From NCBI GenBank assembly GCA_003116995.1, contig BDSL01000093.1:310001-374000 (forward strand): DNA of 64,000 bases, written 5' to 3'. The notes beneath the pieces were generated by a model. It searched no databases, was not told the DNA's origin, and saw only the letters and a list, made by a program, of their open reading frames with translations. Position numbers and translations under genes: made by a program. The stretch comes from Yamagishiella unicocca. Taxonomy: Eukaryota > Chlorophyta > Chlorophyceae > Chlamydomonadales > Volvocaceae. Of the stretch, positions 24,431 to 34,900 are shown piece by piece (the stretch's first letter is position 1; each line of letters begins with the position of its first letter).

Positions 24431-25772
24431 GTTCGTTAGCGGTTTGTTAGCTGTGTTTTAGGTACTAACGGTGTTTTTTTGGGTTTGGTTAGATCGGGCA
24501 CCGATAGATCGGGTCACGAACCTAAGACACGCTCGGAGAATCTAAACGAGCCGTGGTGTTTAAGCTCGGTAAATGGCGGCACCTCCTCGGCACACAGCTT
24601 TGAGGAGGGGTGACAAGGGACGACGCCATGAAGTAAGAGCGAAAGATTATTCGAGACAGTGGGGCACTCACCAGCGGTCAGTCCAGTCGTTGACACAAAC
24701 GTTGCGGGCGATTGCAGTCGCGTCAGGGCTGCACCATAGTCGCTGCACCACAGTCACACCACGTAGAGTGAAGTCCCGACCCCAAAGCGTGTAGAGCCAG
24801 CGAGCCACCCGTCCCGGCAGTGCTGCGTGCATCCTGGATGCTGGATCCCCACCCACACTGGAAGCTGGCAGGGCCCCCCAGGCCATGGGGACATACCGAC
24901 AGGTTTTACATTCTTCCTTCCTGCAAAGTCCCGGTGAGGCTGGGGCTAAGCATAGCTGCAAGCGTGGCGAGTCCTGATAGGTGTCGTTGTGTCTTGCAGG
25001 GAAAGCCGCTACAGACGTGGACTCCAAGTGGCCGGTTATCCAGCACGCATCGGTTGCTGAGATGCCGCTCCATTGTCTCGATGCCACAACGCACCTTTGT
25101 CATGCCCCACAGCAGGCTTCGGCCGTCGCGGACACTAGTGTTACACCTAGTGCTGTTCGTGCTTTCCTGGCTGGCACTCGTGGCCGACTCCAGGCCTGAC
25201 TGTCGCGCGCTGTCGTTAGCGCTCAGGCTACAACTGACCAGGTCGTAGACACGTTAGCCGCAGGTGAACGCCGCAAGTCGCTACCTCTTCCGGGGACTGC
25301 CCCGGGTATCCTGACTCCCGACCGAAGCGCGGCCCACAGCTGCACTGTTGCTTGCGGGGGCAACTATGCTCGACACTGTTGTTACACGTCTGCAACTGGG
25401 CACCTCGTGCGAGAGGATACTTCGAGCACGGCCGGGAATGCCAGGCGTGGCATCCGGCGCGTGCTAAGGCGGCGGAGGCTCTGTGGGCCCGATGTGCGCA
25501 CCTAATCCCTGCGGCTCCGATCGTGAGCCAGCTACCACCTAACACCGAAAGTTACCAGACGGTATAAGACGGCGTCCGTTACTTAGTGTCAACGAACAAT
25601 ACCTAACAACACACTTGCGAGATATTTCACTCCAACTGTCATGCCCAGATACGCGTTTCTGGAGCGGCACCGAAACCATGACTAATGCCCGCGAATCGTT
25701 CATGCCGGCGCTGGGGCATGACACCTTTACACTTTCTGGGATGGTTGGAACCCTGACGACCGCAAGGAGCTT
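24431..25772. other. Unassigned accessory DNA
   Basis: No exon here can be supported. Short open frames on both strands lack domains. The surroundings are transposon-derived, and this may be non-coding or decayed element sequence. Confidence 0.35.
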
Positions 25773-25825
25773 GTGGCCAGGGTGAACGTGAGCAGGCAAC
25801 TCAAGGTCCATACATCGCACATGGC

Positions 25826-26029
25826 GTGTTACTGGCCTTTGCGCTCTGCATCCTTCTTAACCACACTCCGTGCCTCGCTATCGTGCAGCGCGGTGGAACC
25901 AACATGCACATGGAAATTACGAAGGCTGGCTTCTGCGACCTGGAACTGGTTGCGGTGTGCACAGGCGTGGCCATGTCAGGCGGCAATAGGTTTACCGCTT
26001 ACATCTACAAGCGGCTGCTGCCCGTGTAG
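25826..26029 (+). pseudogene. Small coding-like fragment (MEITKAGFCDLELV motif)
   Basis: The frame ends in a proper TAG and carries QRGGTNMHMEITKAGFCDLE followed by a hydrophobic/aromatic stretch. The string 'MEIT...FCDL.LV' recalls the active-site strand region of YqaJ-like/lambda-exonuclease-type nucleases, where a WCDFVVW-type motif is usual. The metal-binding residues cannot all be found, so this is only a suggestion. The first ~20 codons look like chance sequence. Confidence 0.2.
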
Positions 26030-27570
26030 CTGCTGCCCGTGTTGGGTTGCGTGCGCCCTGCATTAATCAGAGGCCTGTGCAGCGGGAAACTGCCCGCATC
26101 ACGGGGGCGGCAGGGAAACAGCTTATTACATCACGGGGTGGCAGGGGACGGGACGCAGGAATACCCAACGGGATGTATGAAGCCACGCAGATAAACCCAA
26201 CGGGTCAGGAAACGGCTTGGGCCTCGGTTGGTTTGGGTACGGCTGTATTGAGCTGAGTTTGGTGATGCCTGAGCTCCGTTGTATGACGGGTTCTCTTTCC
26301 GGTCTGTTGTAATATGATCGACCTAGATGCACAGTCACGGTGCGCAGCAGCTTTGTGCTCGGGACAATTGCCAACTCCGTCCCGTAAAACCCTGGCTGTC
26401 GCACACGATTGGAACCGGGGGAGGGGTCAGCCTCGGTGCCCCATGGGTCGGCCCAACGACGCAGGTCCCTGTATCAAGATTACGCTCGGTTTGCATGGTC
26501 CCAGATAATGTTCTTCAGCGAAAACGCTTCAAAGAAAGCGGCAAAGTCTGTCCATCAGGGACGCACTGCACTAACGTAGATGTGGTGACGTGTCCTTCCC
26601 GCATAAAGGCAATGATTGCGCATGTTCCTCAATTTTTGCGTTGTAGGCTAATGCTTGTGGTTTTGGGCTCGGGCTCAGGCCTATGTTCGCGGTGAGACGG
26701 TCGTCATGGAGCTGCTCTTCAAGAGCTTCGCAGCAACAGTGGGTCCCAAACGCAAGGAAGTGCAGTGCCGTAGATCGATCTCTACAAAGTGGCCGAAAAC
26801 AATGCGGAAAAGGGACAGAAACAAAGTTTCCAGTGGGTCCCTGTAGCTGTTGTTGTATAATGCCATAGCGATGGGCCCAGTGCGTGTAAGTGTATGACAC
26901 CCAGCGACCACACAAGCACTCGCTGTTACGTGTTTGCAGGGTGGCAGCTGATCGACACTCAGAATTGTTGCTGTCAGTAGCTAGCAGCATTAACAGCAAT
27001 ACCAGTAGGTCAGCATCTCCGCATGGAACGGCCGTAGGTACGAACATGGAGGCTCATGCATCATTCACTGGGCTTTGTGCGGCAGAGGACCGATGGGGCA
27101 GTGCCATGTACATGATGCTCACTTATTGCAATCCTTTAGTTTTCGACATTGCCATTTTGTCCTTGTCCTTGACCTTTGGCACGGCTCAGAACTTTATTGC
27201 TCCCAAATGAGGACGTTCACCTGGCTAATTAGGGGTTTAGGAGGTTCCCTTCACTTCTCGGAGTTTCGTCTGTTGGGCTGCTTTGAGACCTTGCTGCTGG
27301 CGATGGGGCGTCGGCCTTGGGCTCGCCGGGGCGCACGCCTTGACTTAAGGACTTCCGGGCACATGCTCTGGTCTTGCGCTTGAATGGTGGAACAGGTGTT
27401 GGCCTTGGGTGGGGGCCTCGGGCTTTCCGGAAAGATTGGCTAATAACAGAAGGTGTGTGCAAAATTACATCATGATAAGTTGACGCCTAGACGCGCCCGA
27501 CTAAACATTTTTGCCTGGGAGCGGTTGACAGCACAACGGTTCGGTATGCAATGCATAGGTTGCCGTACGG
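26030..27570. other. Unassigned accessory DNA
   Basis: I see no gene, RNA or repeat array that can be supported. Open frames in this interval are short and compositionally random. Confidence 0.35.
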
Positions 27571-27571
27571 T

Positions 27572-28120
27572 CCATGACCCATCGTGGCGTGGCCGCTGTG
27601 CATGGTCGACATGCAGCAATCGGGTCAGGTGCCGGCGGCGTTTGCAGCCTTGTGCGGGGGCGGCGGCGGGCCGTTGGGCGCCAGCGGCGTGCAGGCTGCC
27701 GGCCTTCCTTCCCCTGCCCCGGGGTCAGACGCCGGCGGCGTTTGCGATCGAGGGCGGCGGTGGCGTGTTGCTAGGCGGGGCCAGCGTTCTTGGCCCCCTT
27801 TCAGCAGGCCGCAGCCCTGCCCGCAGCACCACAGCTGGTATCGTGCAGGAGTTAACGCCCTACCGGGCTTCACTGCTTCGCGCTCTTGCGCCCGTGGTGG
27901 AGCAGACCGTCTGCAGCCAGTTGCAACGGCAAGTTCACCCTCTGGTGCAGCAGTTCGATCGGTTTCTGGCTAAGCGGTCACAGAAAGCGGTGCGGCTGGA
28001 ACGCCGGCAGAGACTTTTCGCTGCCGCGTTCGAGGAGGCCGCTGCTGACATGCCGCCTGGCGCGGGGGGTGCTATCGCATGGGAAAACCCTCAACCTGCT
28101 CGTCCTCCGTCTGTCCTACC
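27572..28120 (+). pseudogene. Frameshifted transposon-like fragment related to the 23-kb gene
   Basis: One frame from the ATG near 27610 gives SGQVPAAFAALCGGGGG. Another, open through 28120, gives a similar run (GQTPAAFAIEGGGG) and then a helical stretch (ELTPYRASLLRALAPVVEQ ... QLQRQVHPLVQQFDRFLAK) followed by AFEEAAADMPPGAGGAIA and PQPARPP. The last part is nearly the same, at DNA level, as 23224-23315. The internal repeat and the change of frame between about 27650 and 27720 suggest a mutated copy of a mobile-element gene. No catalytic domain is visible. Confidence 0.35.
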
Positions 28121-28661
28121 GAGCTGCGGCCTGCGAATGGCGGGTGGAGGAGACGGGACGGGGAGGCAGGTCCGTCAGTGCAACATCCAGCGTAGGCGTG
28201 TTGTCGGTGGGATGTCTGTCCTAACTCCTACTGCAAAAAACATCATTCGCGCTTACACACACACAAAGAGAGTGAGTGTTCACCAGCAGCCCATCACCCG
28301 TTGCGCTCACCCGTCTGTTGATACACAGCGCGGTCGCTGCCTCGTCAGCCAGGGGTCCGCCTGCCTGGTGGTGGCGTGCGGCGGCGGCGGAGGCGCTGAT
28401 GACTCCGGGCATTAGGGCGGCGGCGGGCGTAGGGCAGGGGCGACGTCGGGGATGGCGGCGAAGATGGCTGGAGTGCGAGATGACTGACCATGTTACCAGC
28501 CAGGACGCAACAGGACCGCTGCCAATCAGCGAGCATGGGGGCAGGGGCGACGTCAAGGTCGGGGTTGGCGGTGGTGGGGGGGCTGTGGCGGGGGCGGGGG
28601 CGGTGGCGACGACGGGGTTGGGGTCGCGGAGGCACCCGGGGAGAAGAGACTGGGTCCGTGC

Positions 28662-29090
28662 AGCTAATCGCCCAGGTCTGCGGACCCGTCCAGCGGTGCA
28701 ATTGCAAGCGTGTCTAGTTGCTAATGGCCCAGGTCTGCGGACCCGTCCAGCGATGCAGTGCCCAGCGTGCCAGCTAATCGCCCGGGTCTGCGGACCCGTC
28801 CAGCGGTGCAATTGCAAGCGTGTCGAGTTGCTAATGGCCCAGGTCTGCGGACCCGTCCAGCGATGCAGTGCCCAGCGTGCCAGCTAATCGCCCGGGTCTG
28901 CGGACCCGTCCAGCGGTGCAATTGCAAGCGTGTCGTGCCGTTAATCGCCCGGGTCTGCGGACCCGTCCAGCGATGCAATTGCAATCGTATCGAGTAGCTA
29001 ATCGCCCAGGTCTGCGGACCCGTCCAGCGATGCAATGGCCAGCGTGCCGTGCAGCTAATCGCCCAGGTCTGCAGCGTCCGTACGGCGTCG
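28662..29090 (+). repeat. 57/53-bp tandem array with palindromic GGTCTGCGGACC core
   Basis: The string GGTCTGCGGACCCGTCC starts at 28675, 28732, 28785, 28842, 28895, 28952 and 29009, with a truncated copy at 29066. Spacings are 57, 53, 57, 53, 57, 57 and 57. The first copies therefore form 110-bp dimers: one monomer carries GGTGCAATTGCAAGCGTGT and the other GATGCAGTGCCCAGCGTG. Some copies have a perfect GGGTCTGCGGACCC-type inverted repeat. No coding function is likely. Confidence 0.85.
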
Positions 29091-29185
29091 TTGTGCGACG
29101 TTAAGTGCCAGGTCAGATCATACGCGGGCCCTGGTCGGTCGATGACCCCACAGCCTACCCCACCGGCGTAGCGCACCTGTTTCGT

Positions 29186-29422
29186 TTAATCAGCCCATGA
29201 TCGAGGTGCAGCTGGACTCCCTTCATCAATGCCAACACGTGGGTGTGTTTGAAATGGTCGGCCGTCGTAGGCGGTTCCCACCTGGTCTGTAGTCACTTCA
29301 GGCCCGATCCATACCCTAACCGATTCATACGCTGGCCATGGCACCTCATATGTGTCAGCAATAGCCAAAGCTAGTGCGATGAAGGTAGCTCGGAACATGT
29401 CCCGATGGCCACAATAAATCAT
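29186..29422 (-). CDS. Possible small minus-strand exon or ORF, unidentified
   Basis: The 78-codon frame runs from an ATG (MIYCGHRDMFRATF) through IADTYEVPWPAYESVRVWIG to a stop, with a natural-looking residue mix. It lies downstream of, and on the same strand as, the larger ORF at 30027-30635. It could be a separate short gene, a decayed exon or chance. I recognise no family. Confidence 0.25.
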   Translation of the reverse strand: MIYCGHRDMFRATFIALALAIADTYEVPWPAYESVRVWIGPEVTTDQVGTAYDGRPFQTHPRVGIDEGSPAAPRSWAD

Positions 29423-30026
29423 AATGATTTCAACACTCGCATCGTATCATAACACTATCTTGGTGGCAAATACAGGATACTAGTATCCTATGGTCTTCTT
29501 ACTGGCTTCTGCCAAATAGCGTTGTTACATGCGCAAGTGGTTGTGTACGGCAGCGTAGCCTGTCTACGCCAATCTGGACAACCAATACCTCTTATCCAGT
29601 AACACCACGCTTTTTCTCAGCAGCAGATGTGGTGATGTTGTTGGCGCCTGTGGCCCACATTCCGGGGCTCGGTGGCCGCCAGAAGGAAGGGATCAAGGCG
29701 GGAACGGATCAATGAAACAGAATGAAGGCCTTATGAGCACAACAGGATAATTCGTATGGCCTTGTTTGCCTGACACCCAGTTGCAGCCCTTCCTTGCTCA
29801 CCGTGCTAAGAGGACGAGGCAGGCCTGGCTTCACCTACACTTGTATGTCAAAAAGCAAATGAGGTGTTAGACGTACACGGACGAGGACTCAGCAGCTGTG
29901 GCATGAAGACAGCATATTACAATCGTAAAGTAGTCGGCATCGGTTCCGTGCACAGAACAAATTGCAAGATAACGCAGATGTCACTGTAGTTCATGTGTGT
30001 ATTTAGCATGTGGCTAACCTAAATTA
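29423..30026. other. Unassigned; contains 3' flank of the minus-strand ORF
   Basis: No further coding sequence was found. A minus-strand TGTAA (TTACA at 29917-29921) lies 106 bp past the stop of the 30027-30635 ORF and would serve as its poly(A) signal. Confidence 0.4.
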
Positions 30027-30635
30027 CTAGGACACGTTCAGGTGTGTACGCAATAGCCCTGCGTAACCCTTCTGCGTAGGAAAGGAATTGGGTGATGCCG
30101 CGTGGAAGAATAGCGACCCTACTTCAATCCATATCAACCCCTCAAAAACACAATCCTGCGGCCACTTCTTCGCCTTCTTGGGGTGCAGCCAGGCCTCCTG
30201 CTTGAATTCGCCTGGCTGGTCAGGATCTGGAATGTCACGTACAACCCCCCAGCGACGGGACTCTGCATTAAAGACAACGTCCCAGTCGCTGCCATCCCCT
30301 TGCTCGGGCAGTCCAGCTTTGTGCCCTACATCATTAAGGACCCAAAAGGCATCACGTGCCTTCAGGCGTCCAGTTGCCAGCTGCTGCATCTTAACCGGGG
30401 ATGCAGCAATCCACTGGCCTGCAGGGCTATCACCAGGGACCGTGTACATCGAATACACATTTGATGCACCCGTGTCAACATCGCCCGGGGCCTTTGATAG
30501 CTGCATCACACAGCCAGCCTTGATGTTGGGCTGCTTGAGCACGGCCTTGTCCAGCAGTAATCCGCTATCTTGGACAACCCACACTGCATCTGTTCCGCAG
30601 GCAAGCCTGTGCGTTACGACGCTCCCGACAGACAT
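30027..30635 (-). CDS. Uncharacterised 202-residue protein, divergent from CHLH2
   Basis: This single uninterrupted frame starts with ATG (MSVGSVVTHRLACGTDAVW) and ends with a stop at 30027. The composition is soluble and varied, with many Trp (for example GQWIAASPVKMQQLATGR, GDGSDWDVVFNAESRRWGVV and EAWLHPKKAKKWPQDCVFEG). There is no signal peptide, no membrane segment and no repeat. An in-frame TGA sits just upstream of the ATG, which fixes the start, and an AG acceptor-like site is about 20 bp upstream. A minus-strand TGTAA follows 106 bp after the stop. I do not recognise the family. It could be a lineage-specific gene or the last exon of a mobile-element gene. Confidence 0.5.
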   Translation of the reverse strand: MSVGSVVTHRLACGTDAVWVVQDSGLLLDKAVLKQPNIKAGCVMQLSKAPGDVDTGASNVYSMYTVPGDSPAGQWIAASPVKMQQLATGRLKARDAFWVLNDVGHKAGLPEQGDGSDWDVVFNAESRRWGVVRDIPDPDQPGEFKQEAWLHPKKAKKWPQDCVFEGLIWIEVGSLFFHAASPNSFPTQKGYAGLLRTHLNVS

Positions 30636-30921
30636 TATTCCTCAGATCCTGCAAGGCAAGGATGGTGTGAAAGTAAGTTAGAACCGATTATGACCGGTGA
30701 AGCAAGCAGTAACATGCAGAAACACGACCGTCGCTATCAATCGGCCGCGATCGGCTTTGGCTGCTGGCTCCCAGCTCCGAATCCATGGGAATTCGCGAGT
30801 GGTTCGCGTTGCACCCACATGAAGTCCGCGCAACTACCTTGTACCTGTGAAACAACCTGCTTGTAGCCACAATGCTCATATTATAGAACGTAGTTACGTC
30901 GTTGATGCCTTAAGGTTTAGT
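30636..30921. promoter_or_regulatory. Shared divergent 5' region of the minus-strand ORF and CHLH2
   Basis: Only 286 bp separate the ATG of the minus-strand ORF (30635) from the ATG of the Mg-chelatase gene (30922). If both are genes they share a bidirectional promoter. I see no unambiguous core element or light-responsive box. Confidence 0.35.
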
Positions 30922-31907
30922 ATGGCTCATCTCGCAGTAACTAAGACTGTAACGCAGCACCGTCCCGCCCCCATCGTTGCCAGCGTGAACAACTCTATTG
31001 CCCCAACAATTATTTTATCGGACCGCCCGCGTCCGCTTTCAACACGCCCTTCGTCGGCGTCGGCACTGGTCGATGGCATCGCATCACAGGCGTTGCCGCG
31101 CGGCGTTCGTGCACAGCAGCAGCGATGCACGCGGGTGCGGGTGGCCAGCAGGGATCTGCAAAGTGAGGCGGAACGGTTCGTAGCCAACTTGGAAGCTTCC
31201 GAGGGCGATGCGGAGGCGGGAGAGGACGCCTGGGATGCAGCGCACCAAGTGCAGTTGCAAGAGCAGCTGCAAGCTTTTCGGGCTGAGGTGAGGTTGGCGG
31301 GGTGGGGTGAGAGCGGCGGGGTGACGGTAAGCAGATGGACGGTGCTGGGTTTCCAACGACCTTGCGTCCTCCTCAGCGGCTTAGGGGCACCTGCAGGGCC
31401 CCCCTTGAAACTTGACTGATCCCCCCCCCACGATCTGCGGTACCCGTCATGACCTGACGGGTTGGGAGGGGTGGCAGGTGAGGTTGATTGGCAGGAAGGC
31501 CGGTGCGATGGGGCTACACCGTTCCACCTAGCGCAGGCTGCCAGCTGCCAGCTGGTACTGGCAGCTACCGGCAGCTGCTGGCGGAGGGAAAGAGGTGTTG
31601 TGCCGGCTCCTGGAACCCGGGGGTTTCGAAAAAGAACCGATTACTCGACATCGGAAGTGTAGCTGGCAGTGTGGGGCCGGCGAAGGGGTAAGTGCCGTGA
31701 GTGGGACCACAGGCACTAGGTATCAATCCCGGTATCGAGCCCACACTGCATACGGGCTCTCATGGCCCACCCTTACCTCACCTCACCTCACCTCCTCAAA
31801 ACACACACGGTCGCCACAGGAGGACCGCCTGTCCGCCGCCATGGACGCCCTGTACGACGGCGTCTTCAGGGACCTAGAAGTACGGGTGCCGTACGCTGTG
31901 GAGGCCG

Positions 31908-31948
<41 letters not shown>

Positions 31949-34900
31949 GAGGCGGAGGCGCAGGGGGAGGAGGCGGGCGGTCCCTCCCTGGAGGTTCTGC
32001 GGTACGACAGCATGACCGAGCAGCAGTTCAGCGACCTGGGCCGCTCGCGTCCCCCCGTCAGCTCGGCGCTCATGGCGGCCGCCGAGGCTGCGGTGGGGCC
32101 TGAGGCTTGGCGCGCCTTCCAATCGCAGGCGAGTGCCAGGGGGCTGTATCTGTGGGGGCTGTATCTGTGGGGGCTGTATCTGTGGGGGCTGTATCTGTGG
32201 GGGCTGTATCTGCGGGGGCTGCTGGTGGCCAGGTAGCTGGGGGCCAGGTCGCAGCGGCTGGGACTCGGCCTAAAGTGCCGTGTGCCTTGTGGTGCCAGTG
32301 CCGGTGCGCGCCCTGCTTCACACGTTACAGCTGAGAGGCACCTTCCCGCCAGCCCCTAAACGTACGCAGGGGGCAGCTCGCGCAGCGACTCCCTCCCCCG
32401 TCCCCTCCCCCGTCCCCTCCCCCGTCCCCTCCCCCGTCCCCTCCCCCGTCCCCTCCCCCGTCCCCTCCCCCGTCCCCTCCCCCGTCCCCGTCCCCCGCCC
32501 CCCCGTGCGTCACCCACACCCCTAACTCCCAACACTTCAAAAGTTCAAACCCTCCCGTGCTTCCTCCCCTTCCTCCTTCCCCTCCTCCGTCCCCTCCTCC
32601 TTCCCCTCCGCCTCCCCTTCCTCCTTCCCCTCCTTCCCCTCCCATCAACCCTCATCCCCACCCCCACCGGTAGCCGGCGTGAACGGCTGTTTTTTGCGGT
32701 CGCCACCCGCACCCCCAACCCCGCCGGTTTTCCTTCCGTACACGGGTTTTCCTTGCAACCCCCACCCCCGCCAGGCCCGCACGCTTAAGATGCAGCGCAG
32801 CCGGGTGACCAGGGAGGCGGAGGAGGTGGAGGCGGCCATGCTGGAGGCGGAGCGGGCGGCGGCCAGGCAGGCGGCCAGCGGCGGCGGCGGCGGCGGCGGA
32901 TCCGCCGCGCGGGGCCTGGCGGTGCCGCTGGCGCCGGCGGGCAGCGCGGCAGCGGCGGCGGCGGCGCAGGGTCGTATGGCTGCTGGCGGCGGCGGCGGCG
33001 GTGCGGGTCCCCAGCGGGACGTGCACATCGTGTTGGTCAGCGGCTTTGAGAGCTTCAACGTGGGGCTATATCGGGAGGCGGCGGCGGCGCTGCGGAGGCA
33101 GATGCCGCATGTGAAGCTGCAGGTGGGGGGGCGGGGACTTGGGGGGTGAAGATCATGTGGAGTTGCAGGTGGGTTAGTAGGAGGCGGTGGGCGGGGGCCG
33201 GTGGGCGGGGGACAATGCATCCTTAAGCTAGCAACGTCACTGGCGCCAGGTACCGGTAACCCTCCGATCGCATGTCGTACCTCTGGTCGCACGTCGTACC
33301 TCCGGTCGTCCATGACGCATGCCGTACTTATGATCGCGTGTCGCATGTCGTACCTCCGCCACGATCATCTCGCCCATTTATTCCCATTATTCGCCGCCAT
33401 TGGCGCTCCCACCTGTCCCCCTCCCCTTCCTCCCCTCCCCGCTCACCCCTCCCCTCCCCTCCTGCACCTCCCTTCCCTCCCCGCTCACCCTTCCCTCCAC
33501 TCCCCCCCCTTCCCTAGTCCAGTAGCATGCGCGCGCATCCAGTTGTCCGAAGCCCTATGCACCCGCTACACTTCCCAAGTCGAGTTACCGGTTCTTTTAT
33601 GTAACCCCCCCCCGCGCACGGGGCCCCATCCACGGGTCGTCCTCGACCCCCCCCCCTCCCCGCACGCCCGCCCGGTTCTTTTATGTAACCCCCCTCCCCT
33701 CTCACCCTCCCCTCCCCCCTTGCACCTCCCTCCCCTCTCCTCCACGCTCACCCCTCCCCTCTCACCCGCCAGGTGTTCAGCGACCGAGACATCTCCTCGG
33801 AGGCCACCCGACCCCGGGTGGAGGCGGCACTGGCCCGCGCCGACATCTTCTTCGGCTCCCTGCTCTTCGATTACGACCAGGTAACTAATTGGGCGGCGGC
33901 GTGTACGGAGAGAAGAAACGGGGCGGGGGCCCTATGGCATCGGGGGCCTTATGCTTGAAGCCCTGATCCGCAACACAACACACGGCATGGGCCTCCATCA
34001 CAGCGCACCGCACCCTTCCCCTCTCGCTCTTAGCGTGCTGCTGAGGCATCCGCGGCTCCTGCCGCGTTATGCCATATCACGTCACATTACGCCACGTCAC
34101 ATTGCGCCACGTCGCTTTGCACCACGTCACGTCACTTCGCGCCACGTCACTTTGCGCCACGTCACGGCTACAACCCCGCCACGCAGGTGGAATGGCTCCG
34201 ATCCAAGGTGGAGCGAGTGCCGGTGCGCCTGGTGTTTGAGTCGGCCCTGGAGCTCATGTCGTACAACAAGGTACGGCACCATGTGCATCATGTGTTGTGG
34301 GCCGTGTGTCGTACGAACGGGCCGTGGTATGGAGGGGGTATGGATGGAGTTGCCTGCACCAGTGTGTATGTCTGGCGTCTGGGCCTCCCCCCTCGCTGCT
34401 CCAACACCACCCTGCCCTTGACCACACCTCCGCTGTCGCTGCCACGGTCCCTCCACCACCACCCTTTTTTGCTTTTTGCTTGCCTCCACCTCCACCTCCC
34501 TCCTCACACGGTTCCTCACCAGCCACTCGACGCGCCCCTAAGACGCAGTTGACGTCTTCGTTCGTCCTACCGAACACCCCCCCCCGACACACCCCGTGTG
34601 CTCCTGCTCCTGCCTTCCAACCCCTCGAAGGTGGGCTCCTTTGCAATGGCGGCTGGCGGCGGCCCCGGCGGCTCGGCCCCCGGTAAGGCCCCCGGACCTC
34701 CCCCCGCCGTCAAGAAGCTCCTGTCCATGTTTGGGAGCGGCCGGGAGGAGGATAAGATGGTGAGGGGGGGTGGGGTGGAAACCGTGTCTGAGGCGAGGGG
34801 TGGCATAAAAAGGTTAAAAATCGTTTACATGAGAAGGACAGGATAGTTGGCGCATGGTCGTCGGACGCCGGTGCGAAGGGGTGAGGGGAGGGGGAGCGGC

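Noticed and set aside
28221..29176. Minus-strand ORFs with repeated LHRWTGPQT
   Set aside because: Translation of the 57/53-bp tandem array.
32325..32648. Gly/Asp-repeat minus-strand ORF
   Set aside because: Antisense of the CCCGTCCCCTCC array in CHLH2 intron 2.
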